Of a stretch of DNA of 64,000 nt, positions 19,583 through 28,976 are shown piece after piece. Source of the stretch: Serratia sp. M24T3 (lineage in GTDB: Bacteria; Pseudomonadota; Gammaproteobacteria; Enterobacterales; Enterobacteriaceae); contig NZ_AJHJ01000002.1 of the NCBI RefSeq assembly GCF_000257645.1, positions 62,001 to 126,000 on the forward strand. The letters are read 5' to 3'. How positions within the stretch are numbered: position 1 is the first letter of the stretch; each line of letters starts with the position of its first letter. Made by a program: the position numbers and the translations under genes. A model generated the notes under the pieces. It saw only the letters and a list, made by a program, of their open reading frames with translations. It was not told where the DNA came from and searched no databases.

Positions 19583-19584
19583 TC

Positions 19585-20448
19585 ATGAGCAGTAATCCTT
19601 TGCTGGTAACCTCTGACCAGCCTCGCAGGTCCCGCAGCGGCAATCCGTGGTTATTATCCAAAACCCTGATCCCGGCTGCCTTTGTACTGCTGCTGATTAT
19701 TACTGTTATTGCTCCGCAATGGTTTACACCGTTAAAGCCCGATGACATGGATATGGATGCGGTTCTTGCTACGCCGACCTTGCATCACTTGTTTGGGACC
19801 GATTCACTGGGTCGCGACGTGTTTTCCCGCGTCATTTACGGTTCGGCGCTGTCGCTAAGTATTGGCGTTGGGGCAACACTGATTGCCTGCGCGGGCGGAA
19901 TGGCACTGGGCCTGCTCTCGGCGCTGGCACCGGTGGCACTTCGCCGCGTGCTGGTGCGGATCCTGGATATCCTGCTGGCCTTCCCGGAGCTGCTGCTGGC
20001 GCTGCTGGTGATCGCCGTTTTAGGTCGTGGACCGACCAACACGCTGATTGCGGTAGGTTTATCCGGCATTGCCAGCTATGCCCGCCTGCTGCGTTCGCAA
20101 GTGTTGCAGGTTAAACTTTCTGGCTACGTTGAGCACGCGGTGGCGCTGGGTGAAGCGCCGCCAAGTATTATCTTTCGCCATATTCTGCCGAATACGCTGC
20201 GCCCATTGCTGATCCTCGCCACTATCGGTGTGGGTCAGTCAGTGCTGACCGCCTCTTCGCTAAGCTTCCTCGGGCTTGGCGTGGTGCCACCGACCGCCGA
20301 ATGGGGCGCGCTACTGGCAGATGGTCGCGACTATCTCGATGTTGCGCCCTGGATAAGCCTGCTTCCGGCTACGGTGGTGGCGGTGTCAGTCATTGCGATT
20401 ACCCTGCTGGGCCGTCGTTTGCAAACCATTCTGGCCAAAGGGGCCTAA
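19585..20448 (+). CDS. DppC-type ABC permease (second importer)
   Basis: A 287-residue permease with HLFGTDSLGRDVFSRVIYGSALSLSIGVGATL after the first periplasmic loop, the EAA stretch (AVALGEAPPSIIFRHILPNTLRP), and the usual ending LGLGVVPPTAEWGALLADGRDYL. It begins two bases after the preceding stop. Helix count and length fit the DppC group. Confidence 0.92.
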   Translation: MSSNPLLVTSDQPRRSRSGNPWLLSKTLIPAAFVLLLIITVIAPQWFTPLKPDDMDMDAVLATPTLHHLFGTDSLGRDVFSRVIYGSALSLSIGVGATLIACAGGMALGLLSALAPVALRRVLVRILDILLAFPELLLALLVIAVLGRGPTNTLIAVGLSGIASYARLLRSQVLQVKLSGYVEHAVALGEAPPSIIFRHILPNTLRPLLILATIGVGQSVLTASSLSFLGLGVVPPTAEWGALLADGRDYLDVAPWISLLPATVVAVSVIAITLLGRRLQTILAKGA

Positions 20449-20452
20449 AGCG

Positions 20453-22132
20453 ATGACTGTTAATGAAAATACTGTCCCGACTCCGCTGCTGACAGTCAAA
20501 AATCTCAAGGTCGATTTCATGCAGGTCGATGGCAGCGTGGAGGCGGTTAAAAATATCTCTTTTCAGGTCAATCCCGGTGAAATTGTTGCGCTGGTGGGCG
20601 AATCGGGTTCGGGTAAATCAGTCACCGCCCGCACGCTGGTCGGCCTGGCCGGATCCAACGCCCGCGTGCAGGCCAAGACGCTGTCATTGTGTGGGCACGA
20701 CGGCAAATCGATCAATCTGCTGCAACAAAGCGCAGCCGAATGGCAGAAGATTCGCGGCCGCGAGATAGGTTTTGTGTTGCAGGATGCGCTGGTTTCTCTC
20801 GACCCGTTGCGCACCATTGGCCGCGAAGTCGCAGAGCCGATATTGATTCACCGCCTTCTTCCACGTAGCAAAGTTTCCGCTCAGGTAGCGTCGCTGCTGC
20901 TACAGGTGGGTATTCCCGATCCGCATCACCGGATTAATCAATATCCGCACGAACTGTCCGGCGGATTGCGCCAGCGCGCGCTAATTGCCTCTGCGCTGGC
21001 GGGAGGGCCGCAGCTGTTAATTGCCGATGAACCGACCACCGCCCTCGACGTCACCGTGCAACAGCGTGTTTTAGAAGTATTCAAGAAGCTGGCCGAGGCC
21101 GGTCATGGCGTGTTGCTCATCACGCATGATCTGTCGGTGGTTGCTCAAGTTGCCGACCGCGTGGTGGTCATGCAGCACGGCGAAGGGGTAGAAAGCGGTC
21201 CGGCGGCGCAAGTGCTGGCGGCCCCGTCTCATCCTTATACCCAACGTTTGCTGGCAGCGATTCCTGGTGCCAAAACTCGCGGTCGCTGGCTCGGCGGCGA
21301 ACCTCCGTTGCCCGATGCGCCGCTTTCTGCCCAACAAAATGCCAATCAGCAACGCCGCGATAAAAACGTTGCCGCGCTGGACGTACGTGAAGTATCGGTA
21401 GATTTTAGCCGCCCTGACGGCGTCAGGCACAACGCGGTCAGCGAGGTTTCTCTTCAGTTGGCATGGGGCGAAACGCTAGGCCTGGTGGGTGAGTCCGGCT
21501 CGGGCAAAACCACCCTCGGCAAAGTGGTGCTGGCCTTACAGACTGCTCAGCGCGGTGAAGTCTGGCTGGCTGGCAAACCCTGGAGTCGGTTGCGCGAATC
21601 TGAACGACGACCTTCACGCGGGCGTATTCAGACCATTACCCAAGATCCGCTAGGCTCGTTTGACCCCCAGTACACCGTAGAGCAGATTATCCAGCAGCCG
21701 TTGAAGCTGCGCGGCAAGCTGTCTTCCTCGGCATTGCGAGCTCGAACGCTGGAGCTGGTAAAAGGGGTTGGATTAAATCCTGAACTATTAAAACGCCGCC
21801 CGCAGGCTTTGTCGGGTGGTCAACGGCAGCGTGTTTCGATTGCCCAGGCGTTGGCGTCGGAGCCTGAAATTCTGGTTTGCGATGAGCCGGTTTCCGCGCT
21901 GGATGTCACTACTCAAGCGCAAGTCCTCGATTTGCTCACCGCCCTACAACGCAAGCTCGGATTGGCGATGCTGTTTATCTCACATGATTTAGGCGTGGTG
22001 GAACACATGAGTCATCGGATTGCAGTAATGAAAGACGGCAAGATTATAGAAACCGGCACCACCGAAGAGATTATCGGCTCGCCGAAGCACCCTTATACTC
22101 AGTCGTTGCTCGCCAGCGTGATTACGGCCTGA
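20453..22132 (+). CDS. Double ABC ATPase, DppD-DppF fusion (second importer)
   Basis: A 559-residue double ATPase. I start it at ATG 20453, four bases after the permease stop. A longer frame from 20393 would lie inside the permease gene and lacks ATPase features. Domain 1: Walker A GESGSGKSVTA (49-59), LSGGLRQRALIASAL and LLIADEPTTALDV. Domain 2: GESGSGKTTLGK, LSGGQRQRVSIAQAL and ILVCDEPVSALDV. With this the second importer is complete, giving two full importers in one locus. It is the last gene of the run; a GC-rich hairpin follows. Confidence 0.93.
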   Translation: MTVNENTVPTPLLTVKNLKVDFMQVDGSVEAVKNISFQVNPGEIVALVGESGSGKSVTARTLVGLAGSNARVQAKTLSLCGHDGKSINLLQQSAAEWQKIRGREIGFVLQDALVSLDPLRTIGREVAEPILIHRLLPRSKVSAQVASLLLQVGIPDPHHRINQYPHELSGGLRQRALIASALAGGPQLLIADEPTTALDVTVQQRVLEVFKKLAEAGHGVLLITHDLSVVAQVADRVVVMQHGEGVESGPAAQVLAAPSHPYTQRLLAAIPGAKTRGRWLGGEPPLPDAPLSAQQNANQQRRDKNVAALDVREVSVDFSRPDGVRHNAVSEVSLQLAWGETLGLVGESGSGKTTLGKVVLALQTAQRGEVWLAGKPWSRLRESERRPSRGRIQTITQDPLGSFDPQYTVEQIIQQPLKLRGKLSSSALRARTLELVKGVGLNPELLKRRPQALSGGQRQRVSIAQALASEPEILVCDEPVSALDVTTQAQVLDLLTALQRKLGLAMLFISHDLGVVEHMSHRIAVMKDGKIIETGTTEEIIGSPKHPYTQSLLASVITA

Positions 22133-22165
22133 CCATGGGTCCCCGCCTTGCGTGAGGACCCTTGG
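22133..22165 (+). terminator. Hairpin closing the transporter cluster
   Basis: CCATGGGTCC (22133-22142) pairs with GGACCCTTGG (22156-22165) with one mismatch and a 13-base loop, starting right after the stop. No T-run follows, so it may be a 3' end stabiliser or a weak terminator. Confidence 0.45.
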
Positions 22166-22385
22166 TCGGTCGGATCGGTCGGCAAAATACGCCAGCGCTG
22201 AGCATTGCATAAGCCCATTAAGGGCACTACCAAGAAAAAATGTTTAGGATCTCAGTAAAATGCATAACGTAGAGAGATGAGAAGAGGTGTTTTGCATGAG
22301 TTATCTAAGCTTAGAATTAAATTGTCGTCGTCATTCGTTCTGCCCGCTGATAATTTGGCAAGATATTAATATATGGAGATAACCC

Positions 22386-23099
22386 ATGAGTCATACATCG
22401 GCTTTACCGGTGGCAGTGGTCACCGGAGGCACTAGCGGTATTGGTTTGGCAATCGTCCATGACTTGGCAAAAGATCACCACGTCTATGCATTGGGCCGCA
22501 ATAAAGACAGCCTGGTGGCGTTACGGCTGCTGCAAAATGTTGAGGCAGTAGAAATTGACCTGCTCGATTTCACTGCCCAGCAAAAGCTGGTTGCCTCTCT
22601 GGCAAAAATTGACGTGCTGGTTCACGCGGCTGCGATCTCCGAGCAAACCACCGTTGAGAAAGCCACGCCGGATATCTGGCAAAAGCAGTTTTCGGTTAAC
22701 GTTTTTGCCCCCGCAGAACTGACCCGCCTTGCACTGCCTACTCTGCGCGAACAACGCGGTCAGATTGTGTTTATCAACTCGGGATCAGGCACGCTGGCAT
22801 TGCCGGGACATACCGTTTACTCCGCCAGCAAATTTGCCCTCAATGCCCTTGCCCATGCTCTGCGTGGTGAAGAAAGTGACAACGGCGTTCGCGTTTCTAC
22901 CGTCTCGCCCGGCCCTACCGATACGCCGATGAACAGAAAAAGCCGCGAACGCGCCGGGAACTTTGAGGCCATTAATCCGCTGGAGTACAGCACGCCAGAA
23001 TCAGTTGCCAGCGCGGTGCGACTGGTGGTGAACGCCACTGAAGATACCCAGATTACTGACGTCAGTGTCAGACCGCGTCACGACAAAGCCAAACGTTAA
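22386..23099 (+). CDS. SDR-family oxidoreductase
   Basis: A 237-residue NAD(P)-dependent short-chain dehydrogenase with all parts intact: TGGTSGIGLA at residues 14-23, a short DLL, a HAAAIS variant of NNAG, the catalytic serine in FINSGSG, YSASK, and a PGPTDTPM loop. It starts behind GGAG. There is a 253-base gap after the transporter cluster with a hairpin, so co-transcription is uncertain. It could process a carbonyl made by the monooxygenases, but this rests on proximity only. Confidence 0.88.
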   Translation: MSHTSALPVAVVTGGTSGIGLAIVHDLAKDHHVYALGRNKDSLVALRLLQNVEAVEIDLLDFTAQQKLVASLAKIDVLVHAAAISEQTTVEKATPDIWQKQFSVNVFAPAELTRLALPTLREQRGQIVFINSGSGTLALPGHTVYSASKFALNALAHALRGEESDNGVRVSTVSPGPTDTPMNRKSRERAGNFEAINPLEYSTPESVASAVRLVVNATEDTQITDVSVRPRHDKAKR

Positions 23100-23435
23100 T
23101 CTCCCTTCAGTCGGCATCTTCAGGCGCTTAACCTGCCGCGGGTTGAGCGCTAATAAAATTCCCATCCCGTTTTGATGCATGGTTTAAATTTTCTCTGAAA
23201 CACCCTTTTTTATTATTTGCACCCGAGTGCAAGAATTAACATAATCTCAACATTGAATTAATAAGCTTAAATATTGCGAATAAAAACGCTGTTTTACCCA
23301 TGAGATCGTGGTGAAAGGTTTATTTTGTCAACATTTGACGTTCAATGTGGCCCTATAACTTTCATAGCGAAATGCGGGCTTATGACCAAAGAAACAGACA
23401 GACGCTCGCCAGAAACTGCCGGCGTCTGTAGCTCA
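23100..23435. other. Intergenic stretch with one hairpin
   Basis: GCGCTTAACC (23124-23133) and GGTTGAGCGC (23141-23150) form a 10-bp stem with one G-T pair, a possible 3' end signal for the SDR. The rest is AT-rich. An open frame from 23325 runs antisense into the acyltransferase gene and looks spurious. Confidence 0.4.
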
Positions 23436-24515
23436 TTAATCCAAAGTGCGGTCTGCTGGTATCACGCTTTCGGGCCGTTTTATTACACGTCGCGACCACT
23501 CAATCGCCGGTTTTTCAATAAAAAACCAGGATATAACAGCGAGGACAAAAGTGATTGATATGGATAATAACATTGAGGTATAAAACCCCATCCCCAGTTC
23601 ATTAATAACAATTTGTTGAACCGGAAATGCATAAATATAGATACCGTAGGAAAAGTCAAAACGCCCTTTGATCAGAGGATCTTTAAAAGTTAACCCAATA
23701 ACGATGGTCAGCAAACAAACCGCCATCGATATAAGGGCATCGCTGAACAAAGGAGAAAAGCTAGACAGATAAAACATTATCCAGGGGAAGATGAACATCA
23801 TTAATTTCATAGATCGACTGCTAAGCCATTTGTCCCTGTTTAGATATAAAAGCGCACCCATGCAAAATGGAATCGTTAAAAACCCCAGACTTATTAACTT
23901 CATGTGTGCGACGCTTACTGCATTGCAGTAAATCAAAAGCGCGATCGCGAGGAACAATGGTATAGCAATAGCCAGACTTTTATTACGAAATACCGACAAA
24001 AACAAGGCAATCATAATATATTCCAAAATTTCAAAAAACAGTGTCCAGAGACTGCCATTCATGGTGTCTTTAAAAATATAATCTGTGGTGAAGTAGTTCA
24101 TGCCGTGAGAGCTTAGATAAACAGTCCCGTAGCCTGTAATGCATAAAACCTTAAAGAAGGTCTTAACCGGTTCTAAGGAGGTTGCCCAATCGCTAAACCC
24201 TAGTCGGCCAAACATGCCACAACATATATAAACAGTGAAAATCAGGCAAATCACTAAGCCGGGATAAATCCTAAAAAACCTTTTCTTGGCATATTCAATA
24301 TTAGACTTTCTCCGTTCAAAACTTTGAGTAATAAGATACCCAGAGATTGAAAAGAACATATATACCGCAATAGAGCCTAATGAAGTTAAACCGAAAAACT
24401 CCGGCTCAACTCCTCCACTCAAAGAATGGTGGTGGTCAAAAATAACCATCAAAGCAGCTAAATGCCTGAGCACATCAAAACAGTTATCATGTAATGCATT
24501 AGATTTCATGTGCAT
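23436..24515 (-). CDS. OafA/YrhL-type acyltransferase (acyltransferase 3 family)
   Basis: A 359-residue polytopic inner-membrane protein. The family start is clear: FDVLRHLAALMVIFDHHHSL near residue 13, then SISGYLITQSFERR and the KKRFFRIYPGLVICLI pattern. About ten membrane segments follow. These enzymes add acetyl or other acyl groups to polysaccharides such as O-antigen. The start follows AGGTGATGAACT. The gene is AT-rich against its neighbours and stands alone between unrelated genes, which suggests transfer. The acceptor sugar is unknown. Confidence 0.87.
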   Translation of the reverse strand: MHMKSNALHDNCFDVLRHLAALMVIFDHHHSLSGGVEPEFFGLTSLGSIAVYMFFSISGYLITQSFERRKSNIEYAKKRFFRIYPGLVICLIFTVYICCGMFGRLGFSDWATSLEPVKTFFKVLCITGYGTVYLSSHGMNYFTTDYIFKDTMNGSLWTLFFEILEYIMIALFLSVFRNKSLAIAIPLFLAIALLIYCNAVSVAHMKLISLGFLTIPFCMGALLYLNRDKWLSSRSMKLMMFIFPWIMFYLSSFSPLFSDALISMAVCLLTIVIGLTFKDPLIKGRFDFSYGIYIYAFPVQQIVINELGMGFYTSMLLSISITFVLAVISWFFIEKPAIEWSRRVIKRPESVIPADRTLD

Positions 24516-24735
24516 AGTTCATCACCTGTTAGCCGTAAAAACAGCAAAAATTAACCCCCCTAGTAATATCAGGTTGAGCGCGATGAATAATAATACTCGT
24601 TTGATAGCAGCTTTTTGATGTTAAGACATATAGTAAATATCTCAAGTTAAATATATTAATGTATTCTTTTTGCCGGCAACTTAAAGGATACATAATAGTA
24701 AAAATTACTTTAGGTTGATGCTTTGACTCAATAAA

Positions 24736-25560
24736 CTATTTATCAGTAGACAACGTCACCGCCTTATGTGCTTCCAGTTGTTGTAATCGCCGACTTAACG
24801 CTTCATGAATCGAGGTATAGCTTGTGCTGCCCAATGCCAGTCGGAAAGGCATAACGGGCGCATCAGCCGCCGCTATCATCGCGGCGACGGCCTTTACCGC
24901 GTCACCGCTAATAATAAAGTCGCCATTATCCACCGCTCTTCTAACCTCTCCAGCCGGAGTTTCGTCGTAGCAACGCAGGGTTTGAGCGCGATCTAATCCT
25001 TCGGCAAAATTTGTTCCGGTCGGGCCAGGCTCAACCAGCATAAAATCGATCCCCCACGGCGCAACCTCCTGAGCCACCGACTCGACGAAGCCTTCAATTC
25101 CCCATTTTGTCGCATGGTAAAGGCTGAAATTGGGGTAAGCGATTTGCCCGCCCTCGGAAGAAACTTGCACCACACGGCCTCCTCCCTGCTGACGCAGGTA
25201 AGGGAGCACTGCGCGGATAAGCTGAATTGAACCGGTGAGATTGGTGGCAATCTGCCGTTCAAGTTGATCATCACTCACCTCTTACGCCGCGCCAAAAAGC
25301 CCGTAACCTGCATTGCTAACCACCAGATCAATACGGCCAAAATGGTTAAACGCCTCTGCGACACTTTCCCGGATTGCAGAGGTATCGGTCACGTCAAGTT
25401 TGAGGATGTGCAGTCGATCGCCAAACGTTTCGCGCAAATTATTCAGCATGTTCGGCTTGCGCAATGTCGCTACCACGCGGTCGCCGCGCTTAAGTAAACT
25501 CTCGGTAAGAAGGCGGCCAAGGCCGGTAGAGGTTCCGCTTATAAACCAGGTTTTGCTCAT
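24736..25560 (-). pseudogene. SDR-family oxidoreductase with one in-frame TAA
   Basis: A classical SDR of about 274 residues. SGTSTGLGRLLTE, a DVTD segment and SNAGYGLFG sit before the break, and VQVSSEGGQ, YHATKWGIEGF and PGPTGTNF after it. The frame is unbroken except for TAA at 25282-25284, between GLFGAA and EVSDDQLERQ. The family usually has Glu there, so GAA to TAA by one change is likely. I start it at the ATG ending at 25560, behind AGGTG. A GTG downstream of the stop could restart a C-terminal piece without the cofactor site. It is divergent from an intact LysR gene that probably regulated it. Nonsense pseudogene or sequencing error. Confidence 0.82.
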
Positions 25561-25672
25561 CTTTTTCACCTATTGGAGGTTATGACGTAAATAAATCATC
25601 GTTAAGTAATAGAGCCTACCCGCTGTTTACTGTTACGTTAATGACCTATAAATTGGATTAATAGGTGAAAGA

Positions 25673-26587
25673 ATGTCACCAATCAATAAACCGACTTTGA
25701 ATGAGCTGCGGGCCTTTATTTGTGTGGCGGAACATCTCAGTTTTCGCCGCGCGGCCGACTTGCTGGGCGTAACGCGTTCCTCGTTAAGTCACGTAATAAG
25801 AACCCTTGAGACCACACTGGGCGCACGTCTGCTGCATCGCACCACTCGCAGTGTCTCTCTCACCGAGGCGGGCGAACGGTTTCTTAAAAACCTTGAGCCG
25901 GTAATAAGTGGGCTAGATGCCGCATTCGAGAATGTGGCCGGTACGCCGGGTCACCTGATGGGGCGGCTGCGTATTAATGGCAACGAGGGGGGAGTCCGTT
26001 TTCTGCTGCGCACAATCGTCCCTGAGTTTATGCGCCGCTACCCGGCCATTGAGCTGGATCTGGTGGCGGAAGGATCACTGGTCGACGTGGTTGAACAGGG
26101 GTTTGATGCGGGCATAAGACTGGCCGAGGCAGTGCCTAAAGACATGGTGGCGGTGCGCCTTGAGCGCGAGGTGCGTTTTCTTGCCGTAGCTTCGCCTGAT
26201 TATCTCACCAGCCACGGCACGCCCAGGGTGCCAGAAGAGCTTACACAGCATCGTTGCATTCGTCAGCGGCTGCCCAGCGGCAAGCGCTATCGGTGGGAGT
26301 TTTCCAAAGAGGGTCAGGAAATCGCCCTCGACGTTCCGGGCATGTTGACACTCGATAATATTCAGCTGATGCTCGAAGCGGCAATTGACGGGCTGGGTAT
26401 TGCCTATTTGCCAGACAGTTATATGCGAGAAGACCTGCAGCACGGCCGCCTGACAGCCGTGTTGGAGGACTGGTCTCCACCCATTCCCGGCCTGTGCCTT
26501 TATTTTCCGCAGAACCGTCATATGCCTGCCAACCTGCGGGTATTTATCGATTTATTGCGTGAATTTCGCGGCACGCAAGGTGTTTAA
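25673..26587 (+). CDS. LysR-family transcriptional regulator
   Basis: A 304-residue regulator. The N-terminal winged helix-turn-helix is clear (LNELRAFICVAEHLSFRRAADLLGVTRSSLSHVIRTLETTLGARLLHRTTRSVSLTEAG, about residues 8-66). The effector domain begins near 90, with GFDAGIRLAE and VRFLAVASPDYL. It starts behind AGGTGAAAGA. It is divergent from the damaged SDR with 112 bases between, the standard arrangement for a LysR gene and its target. The target's loss may leave this gene without its original job. Confidence 0.9.
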   Translation: MSPINKPTLNELRAFICVAEHLSFRRAADLLGVTRSSLSHVIRTLETTLGARLLHRTTRSVSLTEAGERFLKNLEPVISGLDAAFENVAGTPGHLMGRLRINGNEGGVRFLLRTIVPEFMRRYPAIELDLVAEGSLVDVVEQGFDAGIRLAEAVPKDMVAVRLEREVRFLAVASPDYLTSHGTPRVPEELTQHRCIRQRLPSGKRYRWEFSKEGQEIALDVPGMLTLDNIQLMLEAAIDGLGIAYLPDSYMREDLQHGRLTAVLEDWSPPIPGLCLYFPQNRHMPANLRVFIDLLREFRGTQGV

Positions 26588-26652
26588 ATAGCGATAATTA
26601 GCATATTATTGCAGCTTGATGGTCATATTTTTCGCTTCAAGGATGAACAACA

Positions 26653-27411
26653 GTGGCACTGTCTTTTAAAAATGATTCCACCGCGATTCCGGTTATCGGG
26701 GTCGCCGCCGATTACGCCAGCGGTCATATTATTCCTGCCCACTCACACCAGCGCGCGCAGCTGCTTTACGCTATTGAAGGCGTGCTGGTCATTGAAACCG
26801 AGCTCGGCCGCTGGGTCGTTCCACCCAGCCGTGGCGTATGGCTGAAAGCCGGTATCAGCCACACGGTTCGCATGCGCTGCGCGGCTCGGATGCGCAGCAT
26901 CTTTGTTAATCCCGATGCCATCCCGGGATTACCCGACAGCGACTGTGTTATCGATGTTTCGCCCCTGCTGCGCGAGCTTATTCTTGCCGCGACCAAAGTT
27001 GAAACTGACTATCAGGCGGAAAGTCGCGATGGCCGCCTGATGCGCTTTATCCTCGATGAGCTCTGCTCGCTGCCGATACTGCCCTTTAATCTTCCATGGC
27101 CACAGGATGCAAAGATTATCAGAGTTTGCCAGGCGCTGGCCGAGGAACCTGCCGATGGCCGTGCGGCAAGTGACTGGGCCGCCATGCTGGCGATGAGCGA
27201 CAAAACCTTTCATCGTCAGTTTCAACGACAAACCGGCATAACTTTTGGTCGCTGGCGACAGCAGGCGCGTCTTCTAATGTCTCTTGAGTCACTGGCGCAG
27301 GGCATGCCTATTGTTCAGGTTGCCTTGCAGCACGGCTATGAAAGCCAAAGCGCCTTTGCCGCCGCCTTTAAACGCCAGTTCGGCCTCCCTCCTTCCGAAT
27401 TTTATCTTTAA
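26653..27411 (+). CDS. AraC-family regulator with cupin N-terminus
   Basis: A 252-residue regulator. The N-terminal half is a cupin-like sensor (HIIPAHSHQRAQLLYAIEGVLVIETELGRWVVPPSRGVWLKAG). The C-terminal half has two helix-turn-helices, ending IVQVALQHGYESQSAFAAAFKRQFGLPPSEF. It starts with GTG at 26653, with AAGGA about ten bases upstream. It converges with the efflux operon, sharing four bases with the MFS gene end, so that operon is a possible but unproven target. Confidence 0.88.
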   Translation: MALSFKNDSTAIPVIGVAADYASGHIIPAHSHQRAQLLYAIEGVLVIETELGRWVVPPSRGVWLKAGISHTVRMRCAARMRSIFVNPDAIPGLPDSDCVIDVSPLLRELILAATKVETDYQAESRDGRLMRFILDELCSLPILPFNLPWPQDAKIIRVCQALAEEPADGRAASDWAAMLAMSDKTFHRQFQRQTGITFGRWRQQARLLMSLESLAQGMPIVQVALQHGYESQSAFAAAFKRQFGLPPSEFYL

Positions 27412-28976
27412 TCCGCGTTTTTCCTGAGAATAAATCCGGCCAGCATGCAGACCAGCATTGCCAGCCCGGCGATATAAAAAGCGTCGCTGTATGACTGCAG
27501 CAGCGCATCGCGGCGCACCGTGTTATTTATTAAACCCAACGCCTGCTGTCGCAATTGCCCTGCACCTGCGCCATACAATGCGCTGGCGTAATCCAGATGG
27601 CGATGCGCCAACAGATTAACCCACTCCACCAGCCGCTGTTGCGTCGCCTGAGCAAACAGCGTTACCGATTCGCCAATGCGTTGCGCGTGCCATTTTTCGC
27701 GCTCGACGACTATCTGGCTGGACAGCGCGATGCCGATAGCCCCGCCGACATTACGCACCATCGAAAACAGGCCTGAGGCAGAACCCAGCTGTTCTTTTTC
27801 CAGCCCCTGAATCGCCATCACGCCGAGTGCGACCACCACCAAAGATTGACCAATACCGCGCACCACCAGCGAAGGCACAATCACGTTGTAGGCCGCGTTC
27901 GGGTTGAGATGAATGTTCATCAGACAGCCGAGGCCGGTGATGGCGAATCCGGCAATGATCGCCGTGCGCGCGCTGGTCCAGCGCATCAGGCGTGGGGTCG
28001 CAAACGACATAATAAATTGCACAATGCCGTAAGGGATCATCATCGCGCCAATCTGACTGGCGTTATAGCCGTGAACCTCGGCAAAATAATTTGGCACCAG
28101 AAAAACCACACCAAACACCACGGCACCAAAACAAAACTGCATCAGGCTGGCAAGGCCAAAATTATAGCGACCAAGCAGCCGCAGATTGATAAATGGCGTT
28201 TTGCTCTTCAGCTCGACATAGGCGAAACCCGCCAGCCCCAGCACCGCCAGCAGCGTACAGTTGACAATAAATGATGACGAAAACCAGTCATTGCGCCCTC
28301 CCTCTTCCAGCATGATTTGCAGCGCCGAAAGGCCTATCGCCATGGTGATAATTCCCCACCAGTCGCCCTGCCTTAGCTTTTCCAGTTGTACCGGTTGCGG
28401 TTTAACCGACCAGCCAATGGCAGCCAGCAGCAGCAGGCCGGGCGGCACCTGTAAATAGAAAATCCAGCGCCACGAATAGGCGTCGGTGAGCCAGCCGCCA
28501 AGTGACGGCCCCGCCGCCTGCGCAACGTTATCAGCCACGGCAAACAGCGCCATGCCAAGTGCATGCTTGTTGCTCGGCAGCTCCCCGACAATCAGCTGGA
28601 ACGACAGCGGGATCAGTACTCCACCAAACGCTCCCTGCAATGCGCGAGCAAAAATCATGCTCTGAATGTTGGGCGCCAGCGAGCAGGCAATCGAAAAAAA
28701 CACAAATCCGGCAGTGCCAACCATCAGTACCCGACGCATGGAAAATATTGAAACCAGCCAGCCGGTGACTGGAATAATGATAATTTCTGCAACCAGATAG
28801 GCGGTGGTGATCCACGACCCTTCTTCAAACGTTGCCCCTAGCGAACCACGCACGTTGGGCAGCGAGGCATTGGTCACGTGTACGTTCATGCCCGCCATAA
28901 AGCAGCCAACTACGCTACCCAGAACCGCCACCCAGGTACGTAATGAAATTGCCGGTGCCGCTATTTGCCTAGCCAT
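27408..28976 (-). CDS. EmrB-type MFS efflux pump (DHA2 family)
   Basis: A 522-residue, 14-helix drug/proton antiporter. Typical landmarks: VVGCFMAGMNVHVTNASLPNVRGSLGATFEEGSWITTAYLVAEIIIIPVTGWL, then AFGGVLIPLSFQLIV and DAYSWRWIFYLQVPPG. I use the ATG ending at 28976, which overlaps the HlyD stop by eight bases. An upstream TTG would add seven residues but lacks support. It works with the HlyD and outer-membrane partners encoded just upstream as an EmrAB-TolC-like tripartite pump. Exported compounds are unknown. Confidence 0.9.
   Translation of the reverse strand: MARQIAAPAISLRTWVAVLGSVVGCFMAGMNVHVTNASLPNVRGSLGATFEEGSWITTAYLVAEIIIIPVTGWLVSIFSMRRVLMVGTAGFVFFSIACSLAPNIQSMIFARALQGAFGGVLIPLSFQLIVGELPSNKHALGMALFAVADNVAQAAGPSLGGWLTDAYSWRWIFYLQVPPGLLLLAAIGWSVKPQPVQLEKLRQGDWWGIITMAIGLSALQIMLEEGGRNDWFSSSFIVNCTLLAVLGLAGFAYVELKSKTPFINLRLLGRYNFGLASLMQFCFGAVVFGVVFLVPNYFAEVHGYNASQIGAMMIPYGIVQFIMSFATPRLMRWTSARTAIIAGFAITGLGCLMNIHLNPNAAYNVIVPSLVVRGIGQSLVVVALGVMAIQGLEKEQLGSASGLFSMVRNVGGAIGIALSSQIVVEREKWHAQRIGESVTLFAQATQQRLVEWVNLLAHRHLDYASALYGAGAGQLRQQALGLINNTVRRDALLQSYSDAFYIAGLAMLVCMLAGFILRKNAD

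Noticed and set aside
23325-23558. 77-codon plus-strand frame before the acyltransferase
   Set aside because: Overlaps the acyltransferase end in antisense; no ribosome site or family.
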